Of a stretch of 64,000 nucleotides of DNA, positions 8,182 to 16,722 are shown one piece after another; the first letter of the stretch is position 1, and the number at the start of each line of letters is the position of its first letter. Source of the DNA: Streptomyces sp. GQFP (lineage in GTDB: Bacteria > Actinomycetota > Actinomycetes > Streptomycetales > Streptomycetaceae); the NCBI RefSeq assembly GCF_021545335.1, contig NZ_CP089312.1, forward strand, positions 6,572,001 through 6,636,000, read 5' to 3'. Made by a program: the position numbers and the translations under genes. The notes under the pieces are model-generated. The model searched no databases. It was not told the DNA's origin and worked only from the letters and a program-made list of their open reading frames with translations.

Positions 8182-8652
8182 ATGACGACCGGTATGCGCA
8201 TGACCTGGGTGCTCGACGGACGTGGGTGGGTCACGTGCACCGTCGAAGATCACCAGGCGAAGGCAGAGTTCAGCGTCTCCTACATCACCAGCGCTCCCGA
8301 GGATCTGCTGACGGCCGTGGCTCGACTCGTCTCCGGCGAAGCGGAGACTCGCGTGCAGTTCGAGGCAGAACCCACCGCCTACCGCTGGATCCTCTACCGG
8401 CGGGCCGATGACGTTTGGATCCGGGTGCTGGAACTGCGCGACGGCCGCGACCACGACAACAAGGGTACGGAGATCTGGTCGGGTCAGCTTGGCATCGACG
8501 TACTCGGTCGATCCGTGATCCGCTGCTTCGACGAGGTGGCTCGGACCTACGGCGAGAGCGGCTACCGAGGCAAGTGGGGCGAGCACTTCCCCCGAACCGA
8601 GCTCGAAGCCCTGAGACGCCTCTGGCGCGCCCACCGCTCCGACGAGTCATAG
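8182..8652 (+). CDS. Hypothetical protein
   Basis: This 156-residue protein is not assigned to a family I can name with confidence. It starts MTTGMRMTWVLDGRGW, has no signal peptide or membrane segment, and is a mixed alpha/beta sequence with regular charged residues and strong third-position GC. GGGGAG five bases before the ATG supports the start. Its composition is typical of small Streptomyces cytoplasmic proteins found in variable regions. It lies between a defence-like island and a glyoxalase-fold gene, transcribed alone. Confidence 0.7.
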   Translation: MTTGMRMTWVLDGRGWVTCTVEDHQAKAEFSVSYITSAPEDLLTAVARLVSGEAETRVQFEAEPTAYRWILYRRADDVWIRVLELRDGRDHDNKGTEIWSGQLGIDVLGRSVIRCFDEVARTYGESGYRGKWGEHFPRTELEALRRLWRAHRSDES

Positions 8653-8722
8653 CCCGCCACCACCGGCTCCGCCACTGGCCTTTGCAGTTCCGCTATCGGG
8701 AACGGGCAGGACAGTTTCCCGC

Positions 8723-9070
8723 CTACTTCGACTGCGAGACCTCGCCTCCGATCCCCGTCTCATTGCCGTCAGAGTCGCGAAACACCCACTTGCACACGTT
8801 CCCGTGCCGCTCCACCTCCACCGGCCGCAGACCCCGCTCAGCGATCCGTGCGATTTCGGAACCGGGATCGTCCATCCAGACCATGCTCACAGCGCCTCCG
8901 GCCCGCTCGGCGTCTTCGACGATGTACATGTACCGGTCCTCGGCCAACTGCCACACCGCTTCGACGTCGTTGGGGTAGAACGTCGGCTCCGCGCCGAACA
9001 ACTGCTTGTACCACTCCAGAGCGCTCGCATAGTTGCGCACTGCAATCCCCGCGAAGATGCCTACAGACAC
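8723..9070 (-). CDS. VOC family (glyoxalase/bleomycin-resistance fold) protein
   Basis: This 115-residue single-domain protein has the paired beta-alpha-beta-beta-beta pattern of the vicinal oxygen chelate fold. It begins VGIFAGIAVRNYASALEWYK, followed by LFGAEP, RYMYIVEDAERAG and the closing WVFRDSDGNETGI. The last segment (FRDPDGN-like) is diagnostic of the superfamily. Substrates range from methylglyoxal to antibiotics, so the function is unassigned. The start is taken as the GTG at 9070, preceded by CGGGAG; a TTG nine codons upstream is possible. Confidence 0.82.
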   Translation of the reverse strand: MSVGIFAGIAVRNYASALEWYKQLFGAEPTFYPNDVEAVWQLAEDRYMYIVEDAERAGGAVSMVWMDDPGSEIARIAERGLRPVEVERHGNVCKWVFRDSDGNETGIGGEVSQSK

Positions 9071-9340
9071 GACCGACTCCCGTTCTCGCAAGAGCAACCC
9101 TGGGCGGACAGCTGCTCGTCAGAAGGCAGACTCCACCGAGTGGCAAGACTCATCGGGTGACGGCACTACGACGGCGACACACAGCACGGGTGAGAACGCC
9201 GTCGGCCTTCGCCAGGTAAGGAACCGCAGCGGCACATGAGTTCTATCCGCGGTCACTGAGCGTTTCAGCAGCCCGGGCACAGGGTGGGGACGGTTGCACC
9301 CGGCCCCACCGTCTCAACCCCACCTCACCGAGCCCCACAC

Positions 9341-10543
9341 CTACCTCGGCGAAATCGCCCCGTCATACACATTCCCCGGAGTAACAACCCCCGTGACCGC
9401 CCGAGCAATAAGCGTGGACGGCTCCTGCCCCCCACTCGTGATGTCCGTGTTGATCATGATGACCAGGGTGGCCTTCTTCGAAGGCAGATAGACGGTCACC
9501 GTCTCGTAGCCCGGGATGGAGCCGTTGTGCCCGATCCAGCCGCCGGTCTCGAAGATGCCGAGGCCGTAGCTGAGGCCGGGGAGGCCGGTCGGCAGTGTCC
9601 TCAGGCGCTGGGCCTGGGTCTCGGGGCTCAGCAGCTTGCCGGTGGCGACGATTTCCGCCCAGTGGCGCAGGTCGTGCAGGTTGGAGATCATCGCCCCGGC
9701 CGCCCAGGCCCAGCTGGGGTTCCAGTCCGTGGCGTCGGCGACCGCGCCGGTCAGCGTCTGGTTCGTGTAGCCGCGCGGGTGCGGCTCGGGGAATTCGGGT
9801 CCCTGCGGGAACAGCGTGTGGTCCAGGTGGGAGGGCCGTAGGACCCGCTTGTCGATGACGTCGGCGAGCCGCTGACCGCTGACCTTCTCGATCACCAGGC
9901 CGAGCAGGACGAGGTTGGTGTTGGAGTACTGGAACTCCGTTCCCGGCGCGAAGGTGTTCTTGTGCTTGAAGCCGTACGCGAGCACTTCCCGAGGTGTGAA
10001 GGAGCGCTGCGGGTCGCTCAGCAGGTCCTGGACGAAGCCCGGATCGGAGGTGTACGGGAACAGGCCGCTGCGCATCTCCGCGAGGTGGCGCAGGGTGATC
10101 CGGTCACCGTTCGGTACGCCGCGCACGTAACGCGAGATCGGGTCGTCCAGCCGGATCCGGTGGTCGTCGACGAGTTCGAGCAGCGCGGTGACCGTGAAGG
10201 TCTTGGTCTCGCTGCCGATCCGTACGAAGCCGTCGGTGGTCATCGGGCGGCGGGTGGCGGTGTCGGCGACGCCGGTCGCGCGGACGTAGCTTCCCTTGCC
10301 GGGCATCCACACCCCGACGACGACACCGGGGATGCCGGCCTGTCGACGGACATCCTCGATCGCCTTGTCCAGCTGTGCGGTCACCTCGGGGCCGAGGCCG
10401 CCCGGAGGGCAGTCGTCCTGGTGGTGCCGGTCGATCCTTGGGGTCTGGACGGCCGCTGCGGGAGCCGCTGCCATCGGGACCAGAGCAGCACACGCCACGA
10501 ACAGCGTTGCGGCGAGCATCCGGAGGTGTGGGGTACGTCGCAT
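9341..10543 (-). CDS. Secreted serine hydrolase, class C beta-lactamase / D-alanyl-D-alanine carboxypeptidase family
   Basis: This 400-residue protein has a signal peptide (residues 1-32, ending in an alanine-rich AAAPAAAV). The active-site motif Ser111-E-T-Lys114 lies in RIGSETKTFTVTALLELV. The YSN motif is in EFQYSNTNLVLLG near residue 200, and the third motif HNG is near residue 355. This matches extracellular DD-peptidases such as the Streptomyces R61 type and related esterases. It should act outside the membrane on peptidoglycan stem peptides or esters; the exact substrate is not readable. It is transcribed alone, with a 690-base empty region upstream. Confidence 0.9.
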   Translation of the reverse strand: MRRTPHLRMLAATLFVACAALVPMAAAPAAAVQTPRIDRHHQDDCPPGGLGPEVTAQLDKAIEDVRRQAGIPGVVVGVWMPGKGSYVRATGVADTATRRPMTTDGFVRIGSETKTFTVTALLELVDDHRIRLDDPISRYVRGVPNGDRITLRHLAEMRSGLFPYTSDPGFVQDLLSDPQRSFTPREVLAYGFKHKNTFAPGTEFQYSNTNLVLLGLVIEKVSGQRLADVIDKRVLRPSHLDHTLFPQGPEFPEPHPRGYTNQTLTGAVADATDWNPSWAWAAGAMISNLHDLRHWAEIVATGKLLSPETQAQRLRTLPTGLPGLSYGLGIFETGGWIGHNGSIPGYETVTVYLPSKKATLVIMINTDITSGGQEPSTLIARAVTGVVTPGNVYDGAISPR

Positions 10544-11231
10544 CTGGGGGTGCCTCTTCCAGTCACGGCAGTCACGGGCTCGGACGGCAACATCACCATC
10601 GGCGGCTCGTCGCTAACGTCCCCATCCGATCGCGTACCGGTGAGTCCACTCGTTCGGAGCCGCGCGGGTGGCTGAGGCGGCCCTGCCCCAGGGCTGTGGC
10701 GGGGTTCGCTGACAACTGCTGTGGGTCTCGCCCGCGTTGCCCGGCCGTGCGCACGACCTCAGCGCGGCCCGCATCCACCGGATCATCCGGGTGATCCGGA
10801 TCTGCGAATGCCAAGGCGTCCCGTCCTCGCCGACCGTGCCTGTCCGGGAGCCGGCCCGGGGGCATCGGTCCCCCTGCTCCCCGGCGGGCATGGTTCCGAA
10901 CGTTGTGCGATCGAACCGCGCTGCCACACCGAGGCGAGGCGTACGAGGCGGAACTCGCCGAGGAGTATCCCCAGACCGACCGCCCCGGCGTCCCCGCCCG
11001 CTCCACCTGCCGTGACGCCCCTGCTGGGCTAGCCTGGGACGAGGACGGGCCCCCGCGTACGGGGCCACACAAACCGGGGCAACGACAGCGAGCCGCCGCT
11101 GACACATCGCGTCGGGCGCGTGGGACCGGGGGCTCCTCCTCATCACGCCATTTACGTCGGACGTGTCCGTGCCTACCCGTGACCCCGGCCATCGTCACCC
11201 ACCCTGACCTCCCCGCAAGGAGGGAAGCAGT
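10544..11231. other. Intergenic region with no supportable gene
   Basis: This 690-base gap separates the divergent serine hydrolase gene and a secreted-protein gene. Open frames exist on both strands, but they overlap one another and show no family signature, signal peptide or convincing ribosome site. I see no RNA gene and no clear repeat. Confidence 0.5.
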
Positions 11232-11948
11232 ATGAATCGTCACGGACGTTACGCACTCCTCACCCCGCTCCTGGCCTCCGCGCTGGCTATGCCGCCTGCG
11301 ATGGCCGCCCAGGCGGCTCCTGCAGACGAGCTGGGCGTCGCGCTCGCCGCGCCCTTCAACCCGTCGTGCAAGTTGGTGAAGGCGCCAGATGCCCCAGGCG
11401 AATTCGACCTCGTCCTTGCCGGGTTCAAGCCGAGGCAGGAGGTGAGAATCAGCGGCCCCGAGAAGTTCACACGTCAGGTCAACAAGCAGGGTTCCTTCAC
11501 CGAGCAGGACGTGAAGAAGGGGACGTACACCGCGACAGTCCAGGTGAAGAAAAAGAAGGTGTCGGTCCCCTGCACGAAGCCGCCCAGGTCGCCGGCCGTC
11601 GACATCACAGAGGCGAGCGCGAATCTGGTCAGCCCCGGCCGTAGCCAAAGTGTCGACTGCCGTAGGCGCCAACGTGCGACGTTCGGGGGCACGCTCACCG
11701 GGAAGGGAACCGGATCGGTGAAGTACGTGTGGACCAGCAGCGACGGCAAGCGTGCTGAGCGCACCCTCAACTTCACGGGCCCCACTGCCACGGTCGAACA
11801 GTTCTCCGTGACGATCCCAGCCCGCGAGAAGCGTTCGGACCCTCGCCCCAGAGTGACCGTCCAGCTCAGGGTGCCCAAGCAGCAAGGCCAGGAGGGAGTC
11901 TCGTCGAGCAACGTGACGCTCGTCCTCAAGTGCAGGTTCCCCTCGTGA
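11232..11948 (+). CDS. Secreted protein of unknown function, beta-rich
   Basis: This 238-residue protein has a clear signal peptide (residues 1-29, ending AMAAQA). The mature part carries two beta-sandwich-like segments: about 35-115, with FDLVLAGFKPRQEVRISG and a lysine-rich VQVKKKKVSVPC, and about 120-238, with VKYVWTSSDGKRAERTLNF and FSVTIPAREK. Four cysteines (CKLV, VPCTK, VDCRR, LKCRF) could form two disulfides. The AAGGAGGGA ribosome site before the ATG is strong. A 20-bp terminator hairpin follows the stop directly. No enzyme motif is seen. Confidence 0.75.
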   Translation: MNRHGRYALLTPLLASALAMPPAMAAQAAPADELGVALAAPFNPSCKLVKAPDAPGEFDLVLAGFKPRQEVRISGPEKFTRQVNKQGSFTEQDVKKGTYTATVQVKKKKVSVPCTKPPRSPAVDITEASANLVSPGRSQSVDCRRRQRATFGGTLTGKGTGSVKYVWTSSDGKRAERTLNFTGPTATVEQFSVTIPAREKRSDPRPRVTVQLRVPKQQGQEGVSSSNVTLVLKCRFPS

Positions 11949-11953
11949 TCGAC

Positions 11954-11994
11954 GTCAGGCGGCTCGTACGGAGGCTCCGTACGAGCCGCCTGAC
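11954..11994 (+). terminator. Long perfect hairpin terminator
   Basis: GTCAGGCGGCTCGTACGGAG (11954-11973) and its exact complement (11975-11994) form a 20-bp inverted repeat just after the stop of the secreted-protein gene. It lies between convergent genes and could serve both. Confidence 0.8.
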
Positions 11995-12041
11995 GGAGGA
12001 GACCGGCTGCTGGGGGTGAGGGCCGCACCCCCAGCGCACCC

Positions 12042-14144
12042 TCACGGAGAAGAAACCCTCAACCCCCGAAGCCGTCCCGTGTTGTCGAACGACCCGAAGC
12101 CCACCCTCCCGGAGGCGAGCGTCGTGTCCACGGCCGTCATCAGTGGCCGTTTCGAGCCGTCGACGTAGACCGCGATCTCGCCCGTGCCCGCGCAGCGCAC
12201 CACCCGCACCTTGTGCCAGGCCGTGTCGGTGATGGCCGGCGGGGCGCCCGTCGTGCCGTTCCACTGGTCGTCGATGCGTAGGCGGTCGGAGTCGTCGACC
12301 ACGAAGATGCCGTTGTGCGGGTAGATCGTGTTGTCCTGGGACAGGTGGGCGTAGGAGAACTTCGTGTCCGACTGGTAGTCGAAGACGATGATCACGTCTC
12401 GGTTCGGAGTGTCGACGGGGGTGTCTATGCGGACTTCCGCGTCGATCCGTACGTCGCCGTACGCCGCCGGGCCCGCCGTCAGTACCGCGTACTCGTACGG
12501 GCGGCGCGGGCCCGGGCGCTGGACCCCGGCCTCCGCGAGGACGGCCTCGCGGCCCGGGAAGCGCCACTTGGACGGGGTGACGGGAGCCCAGTTCCGGCCG
12601 TCCATGACGTGGGTGAGCTGGGAGCCGGTGGTGTCGCAGGACGCGAACTCGCGCGTGCCGGTGATCTTCCAGATCCTGCCGTTGGCCTTCGACAACAAAT
12701 ACAACTCACCTTCGGCGTCCCGGCCGAAGTGCAGGTCCACCCGGGGGTCCTCGGCCAGGTCTCGCATCGTGACGCGCTTGCCGCTCGCGTCGTACAGCAT
12801 CAGGTCGTACAGCTGCGCCAGTTGCCCGCTGCCGCGCCGCATGTCCTTGGTGTCGGCGAAGAGCAGACGTCCGTCGACGATGTCCCCGAAGACGTATTTG
12901 CCGCGCAGTGCGGGCAAGTCACTGCCCCGGTAGACGAAGCCGCCGACTACCGCCCGGCCGACGTCGGAGGTGCAGTCCCAGTCGGCGGGCGGGTCGTGGT
13001 CGTAGGCGACCACGGGGTAGACGTAGCCGTACTTCTCGTCGTCCTCGGGGAGCGGGAGGATCTGGTCGCAGGGGTCGGTGGCCGTCTTGTCGAAGACGAA
13101 CGGGCCTTCGCGTTCGCTCCAGCCGAAGTTGTCGCCCGCGCGCACCTCGTAGACCGACTCGACGGCGTGCTGGCCGATGCTGCCGACGTACATACGGTGG
13201 CTGCCCGCCGGGTCCCAGCTGAAGCGGTGCGGGTCGCGCAGGCCGTACGCGTAGATCTCGCCCAGCGCTCCGGGAGTGGCGGTGAACGGGTTCTGCGCCA
13301 GGATTCCGTACTTGCCGTTCGCGCTGTTCGTGCCTCGCGGGTCTATGCGCAGGATCTTGCCGTGCGGGAGGGAGAGGGTCTGCGGCTCGGTGTTCCTTAC
13401 GCCCTGGCCGCCGTCGCCGACTGCCAGGTAGAGCAGACCGCGGTCGGGGTCGTGGGGCAGGGCCGTCGGGTTGAAGTCGATCTGCTGGATGCCGTGGATC
13501 GTGCCCGCGAAACCGATGCGGAGGATTTCGCGGCGGGTGCCGCTGAAGGTGTCCGCCGAGGGGTCGGCGGCGGTCCACTCGGTGACGATGCCGTGGTAGA
13601 CGGTGGAGGCCTGCTGGCGGTAGTCGGGTACGGCCGTGGTGGCGGAGGCCAGTTCGGTGTGCACGGTGTAGAAGCGGCCGTTGCGGCGGAAGTCGGGGTC
13701 GAAGGTGACGAAACCGAAGCCCTGGCCCAGACCCCGGCTGGCGAAGAACGCGGGGGAGAAGGTGGCGGCGATGTCCAGGTAGAGCGCGGGGCTGCTGCCG
13801 TCCTTTACCAGGTACAGCTTGCCGTTTAGGTCGGGCACCGCCTTTCGGCCCGAGCGGTCGGGGAGTTCGCTGAGGTAGTTGATGCGGGCCTGCCGCATCA
13901 GCCGGGGATCGGTGACCGGGCCGGGCGGCGGATCGGTCTTCGGGAAGGAGGCGTACTCCTCCACGGTCAGCCCGATGCCGGAGGCGGCGGGGCGCTCGGG
14001 GATGGGGTCGGTGAGGGGGCCGGTGGCAGCCGCCGCGAGCGCTCTGCCGGGGAGTGCGACCAGGGCCGACAGCAGCAGGGCCAGGGCGATCAGAAGGATC
14101 AGAGGGGCGTGGGCTCCGGGTCTGGTGCCGGGAGATGTGGCCAT
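12042..14144 (-). CDS. Secreted PQQ-type glucose/sorbosone dehydrogenase with C-terminal LamG-like domain
   Basis: This 700-residue protein has an N-terminal signal sequence or anchor (residues 15-38). Residues about 100-490 form the six-bladed glucose/sorbosone dehydrogenase propeller: GFGFVTFDPDFRRNGRFYTV, VGDGGQGVRNTEPQTL, IYAYGLRDPHRFSWDPAG and DNFGWSEREGPFVFD. Residues about 500-700 are a concanavalin-like (LamG/DUF1080-type) domain with VYVDGSKRPL and RVGFGSFDNTGRLRGLRV. The family oxidises aldose sugars or related alcohols using PQQ. It is the last gene of the minus-strand run that begins with pqqA, 34 bases after a LamG protein gene, so cofactor and enzyme are encoded together. The true substrate is unknown, and whether this member binds PQQ is inferred from context. 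Confidence 0.85.
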   Translation of the reverse strand: MATSPGTRPGAHAPLILLIALALLLSALVALPGRALAAAATGPLTDPIPERPAASGIGLTVEEYASFPKTDPPPGPVTDPRLMRQARINYLSELPDRSGRKAVPDLNGKLYLVKDGSSPALYLDIAATFSPAFFASRGLGQGFGFVTFDPDFRRNGRFYTVHTELASATTAVPDYRQQASTVYHGIVTEWTAADPSADTFSGTRREILRIGFAGTIHGIQQIDFNPTALPHDPDRGLLYLAVGDGGQGVRNTEPQTLSLPHGKILRIDPRGTNSANGKYGILAQNPFTATPGALGEIYAYGLRDPHRFSWDPAGSHRMYVGSIGQHAVESVYEVRAGDNFGWSEREGPFVFDKTATDPCDQILPLPEDDEKYGYVYPVVAYDHDPPADWDCTSDVGRAVVGGFVYRGSDLPALRGKYVFGDIVDGRLLFADTKDMRRGSGQLAQLYDLMLYDASGKRVTMRDLAEDPRVDLHFGRDAEGELYLLSKANGRIWKITGTREFASCDTTGSQLTHVMDGRNWAPVTPSKWRFPGREAVLAEAGVQRPGPRRPYEYAVLTAGPAAYGDVRIDAEVRIDTPVDTPNRDVIIVFDYQSDTKFSYAHLSQDNTIYPHNGIFVVDDSDRLRIDDQWNGTTGAPPAITDTAWHKVRVVRCAGTGEIAVYVDGSKRPLMTAVDTTLASGRVGFGSFDNTGRLRGLRVSSP

Positions 14145-14178
14145 GCGTACGTCACTACTCCTATGTCGACGTGGGCCG

Positions 14179-15132
14179 TCAGCGGGCGGCCATCAGGCGG
14201 TACTGGGCCCGTATCCGGTCGCCGCCCACCGCGCTGTCCAGGAACATCAGGCTGTCCATGCGGCAGTCGCAGGGATTGCGTTCGACGGTGTTCTGCGGGA
14301 AGCTGCCGCCGATCTTGATGCCCCGGGGGTCGGTGGGTGAGGTGCGGTGCGGGCCCGGGGCCGCGAGGTCCCAGGGGTCGCCGGGGACGGTGTAGGAGCC
14401 GTCCAGCGGCCGGCCGTTGCGGTACAGCGCCATCGCCCCCGTGTCGAAGTCGAAGGTGGCGGCCAGGAAGACCCACTCGCCGATCGGCAGCAGCGTGCGC
14501 CAGTCCTGGGATGCGGCGAACGTCTGCGAAGCCGCTCCGTCGACGCGCCGGCCCAGGGCTACGAGTTTCAGCTCGCCGTTCACCTCGATGATCTCCAGCA
14601 GGCCCCGCACCGCGTGGCCGTCGGAGTCACCCGACAGCACTCCGGCCAGGCCCACGGCACCGTAACGGTCGTCCGGGGCGGCCGTGTTGGTGTTGAGGGC
14701 CGGGTTCGGGCCGCTCATCTTGAACCAGCCCATCACCGTCATCCCCTCAACCCCTTTGAACGCCCGGAGAGTTGGCACGCCGGACGGCCCGTACACCCCC
14801 GCCTTCCAGTCGTCGTTGCCCTTCGCGTCCGGGGTGATCTGCCGTACCTGGAGCGAGGTCCGGCTGCCCCGGTGCGCTCCGTCGTCCGTGCGCATCCGCG
14901 CCCCGCCGCCGATCAGGTCGATGTCGGTACGGGAGAAGCCCAGGTCACGTTCGCGCGCCGGGTTGCCGCGGACCGGGTGCTCGAAGTCGTAGTACGCCGC
15001 CAGGTGGGGGCGTAGGGAGGGGAGTACGCTCCCTTCTCCTCTTCCTCCGCCTGCGGGTGCCGCTGCTGTGGTGGCCAGGGCGGTCAGCAGTGCGGCGACT
15101 GCTGCCGCGAGCGTGTTCCGTCTGCTGCGCAT
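14179..15132 (-). CDS. Secreted LamG/concanavalin-like domain protein
   Basis: This 317-residue protein has a signal peptide (residues 1-26). The body is a single concanavalin-like jelly roll: LAAYYDFEHPVRG near the start, MTVMGWFKMSG, GEWVFLAATFDFDTGAMALY, YRNGRPLDGSY and a closing CDCRMDSLMFLDSAVGGDRI. Such domains bind carbohydrate or are accessory to secreted enzymes. It lies between the importer genes and the LamG-tailed dehydrogenase, with 34- and 17-base gaps, so it probably belongs to the same transcript. It may present substrate to that enzyme; this is inference. Confidence 0.82.
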   Translation of the reverse strand: MRSRRNTLAAAVAALLTALATTAAAPAGGGRGEGSVLPSLRPHLAAYYDFEHPVRGNPARERDLGFSRTDIDLIGGGARMRTDDGAHRGSRTSLQVRQITPDAKGNDDWKAGVYGPSGVPTLRAFKGVEGMTVMGWFKMSGPNPALNTNTAAPDDRYGAVGLAGVLSGDSDGHAVRGLLEIIEVNGELKLVALGRRVDGAASQTFAASQDWRTLLPIGEWVFLAATFDFDTGAMALYRNGRPLDGSYTVPGDPWDLAAPGPHRTSPTDPRGIKIGGSFPQNTVERNPCDCRMDSLMFLDSAVGGDRIRAQYRLMAAR

Positions 15133-15149
15133 CTACGTTCTCCTTGGAG

Positions 15150-15935
15150 TCATCGGCGTGCGGGCCTGCCGCCCAGATACAGCTCGCCCAGCTGTGGGTC
15201 CGCGAGCAACTCCCGTGCCGGGCCCGCGATATGGACCCGGCCGAGGTCGAGGACACAGCCGGTGTCGGCGGCCTCCAGGGCGCGCCGCGCGTTCTGTTCG
15301 ACCAGCAGTACGGCGGTCCCCGCGTCCCGCATCCGGACGATCTGCTCGAAGACCACCCCGGTCGCCTTGGGATCGAGCCCCATCGACGGCTCGTCAAGGA
15401 GCACGACCCGGGGCTCGACCATCAGCGAACGCGCGAACTCCACCTGCTTCTGCTGCCCGCCGGAGAGCAGCCCGGCCAGGCTCGTCCACCGCTCGGCCAC
15501 GACCGGGAACAACTCCCGTACGAAGTCGGCCCGTTCGGCGACGAGCGCCTTGTCCCGCAGGGTGTAGCCGCCGAGCAGGACGTTCTCGGCGACCGTCATC
15601 TCCCTGAACACGCTGTGGCCTTGGAGGACATGGGCGACTCCGGCCGCCAGCATCCGCTGCGGTCCACGGCCGGTGACGTCCTCGCCGTCGACGAGGATCC
15701 GGCCCGAGCGTGGGGTGAGGAGACCGCTGGCCACCTTCAACACGGTGGACTTTCCTGCCCCGTTGGGCCCGACCAGGCAGACGATCGCCCCGGCCGGTAC
15801 GCGGACCGTCAGCCCGCGCAGGACCAGCGCCGCCCGGCCGTATCCGGCGCGGATGTCGTCGAGTTCGAGAAGGAAGGCCGGGTCGGTGCCGGAGCTGGCC
15901 CCCGAGCCCGGGTCGGTGTGCGCGTCAGACGCCAA
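15150..15935 (-). CDS. ABC transporter ATP-binding protein, LivF type
   Basis: This 261-residue ATPase has Walker A GPNGAGKS, signature LLSGGQQKQVEFARSL, Walker B VVLLDEPSMGLDP and the switch His in LLVEQNARRALE. The short length and LDEPSMGL signature are typical of LivF in branched-chain amino-acid-type importers. The start is TTG, overlapping the LivG-type stop by 11 bases, with no ATG or GTG nearby. It is the second ATPase of a complete importer encoded behind pqqE. Confidence 0.9.
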   Translation of the reverse strand: MASDAHTDPGSGASSGTDPAFLLELDDIRAGYGRAALVLRGLTVRVPAGAIVCLVGPNGAGKSTVLKVASGLLTPRSGRILVDGEDVTGRGPQRMLAAGVAHVLQGHSVFREMTVAENVLLGGYTLRDKALVAERADFVRELFPVVAERWTSLAGLLSGGQQKQVEFARSLMVEPRVVLLDEPSMGLDPKATGVVFEQIVRMRDAGTAVLLVEQNARRALEAADTGCVLDLGRVHIAGPARELLADPQLGELYLGGRPARR

Positions 15936-16722
15936 GGTATGCCCCGAGTACTCGTTCGTCGGACTGGATCAGGGAGGGCGGGCCCTGTGCGATCGGCCTG
16001 CCGCGGTCGAACACGACGACGTGGTCACTGAGGCTCATGACCATGTCCATGTTGTGCTCGACGATCAGGAACGTCCGTCCCTCGGCGTTGAGTTCGCGCA
16101 CCAGGTCGCCGATGCGGTCGATGAGCGCCGGGTTGACCCCGCCCGCCGGCTCGTCCAGCAGGATCAGCTCCGGCTCGCTGGTCAGTACGCCCGCCAGCTC
16201 CAGCAACTTCTGCTGCCCCCAGGAGAGTTGGCGGGCCTCGGCCTGCTCCAGGTGCTCGATGCCCATCCGGGTCAGCCAGTAACGGGCCCGCTCGGTCTCC
16301 GCACGCGTGCCCGAGCGTCCGAGCTGTCCGGTGAGACCGTGCGGCCGGACGGCGGCCAGGAGGTTGTCCAGCACGGTCATCCGGGGGAAGACCCGGCAGA
16401 GCTGGAAGGAACGCCCGATGCCGGCGCGGGCGATCCGGTGCGGGGGCCTGCCCGTGAGGTCGCGTCCTCGGTACGTGACGCGACCGGAGTCCGGGCGGAT
16501 CATCCCGGTGACACAGTTGAAGAAGGTCGTCTTGCCCGAACCGTTGGGCCCGATCAGGGCGTTGACCTTGCCGTGGTGGAAGGTCACGCTGGCCGAGTCG
16601 AGTGCGGTGACTCCGCCGAAGGCCTTGGTGAGCCCGGTGGTCGCGAGGCTCGGCTCGGGCTCCGCGTCGGACTCCGCGTCGGGCTCCACCTCGGGTGCCC
16701 TGTCAGGTGCCGCTTCGTTCAC
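15925..16722 (-). CDS. ABC transporter ATP-binding protein, LivG type
   Basis: The product has 265 residues. After a 28-residue acidic leader it shows LTKAFGGVTALDSASVTFHH, Walker A GPNGSGKTT, NCVTGMIRPDSG, GRSFQLCRVFPRMTV, signature LSWGQQKLLELAGVL, Walker B LILLDEPAGGVNP and IVEHNMDMVMSLSDHV, the last being LivG-specific. It starts with GTG and overlaps the permease gene upstream by 20 bases, so it is translationally coupled. Confidence 0.92.
   Translation of the reverse strand: MNEAAPDRAPEVEPDAESDAEPEPSLATTGLTKAFGGVTALDSASVTFHHGKVNALIGPNGSGKTTFFNCVTGMIRPDSGRVTYRGRDLTGRPPHRIARAGIGRSFQLCRVFPRMTVLDNLLAAVRPHGLTGQLGRSGTRAETERARYWLTRMGIEHLEQAEARQLSWGQQKLLELAGVLTSEPELILLDEPAGGVNPALIDRIGDLVRELNAEGRTFLIVEHNMDMVMSLSDHVVVFDRGRPIAQGPPSLIQSDERVLGAYLGV

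Noticed and set aside
10593-11885. 430-codon open frame on the minus strand across 10.6-11.9 kb
   Set aside because: Half of it is antisense to the secreted-protein gene, and the other half is low-complexity and lacks a ribosome site.
12315-13829. 504-codon open frame antisense to the large dehydrogenase
   Set aside because: Composition (Val/Gly/Arg repeats) and complete overlap with a real gene show it to be a shadow.
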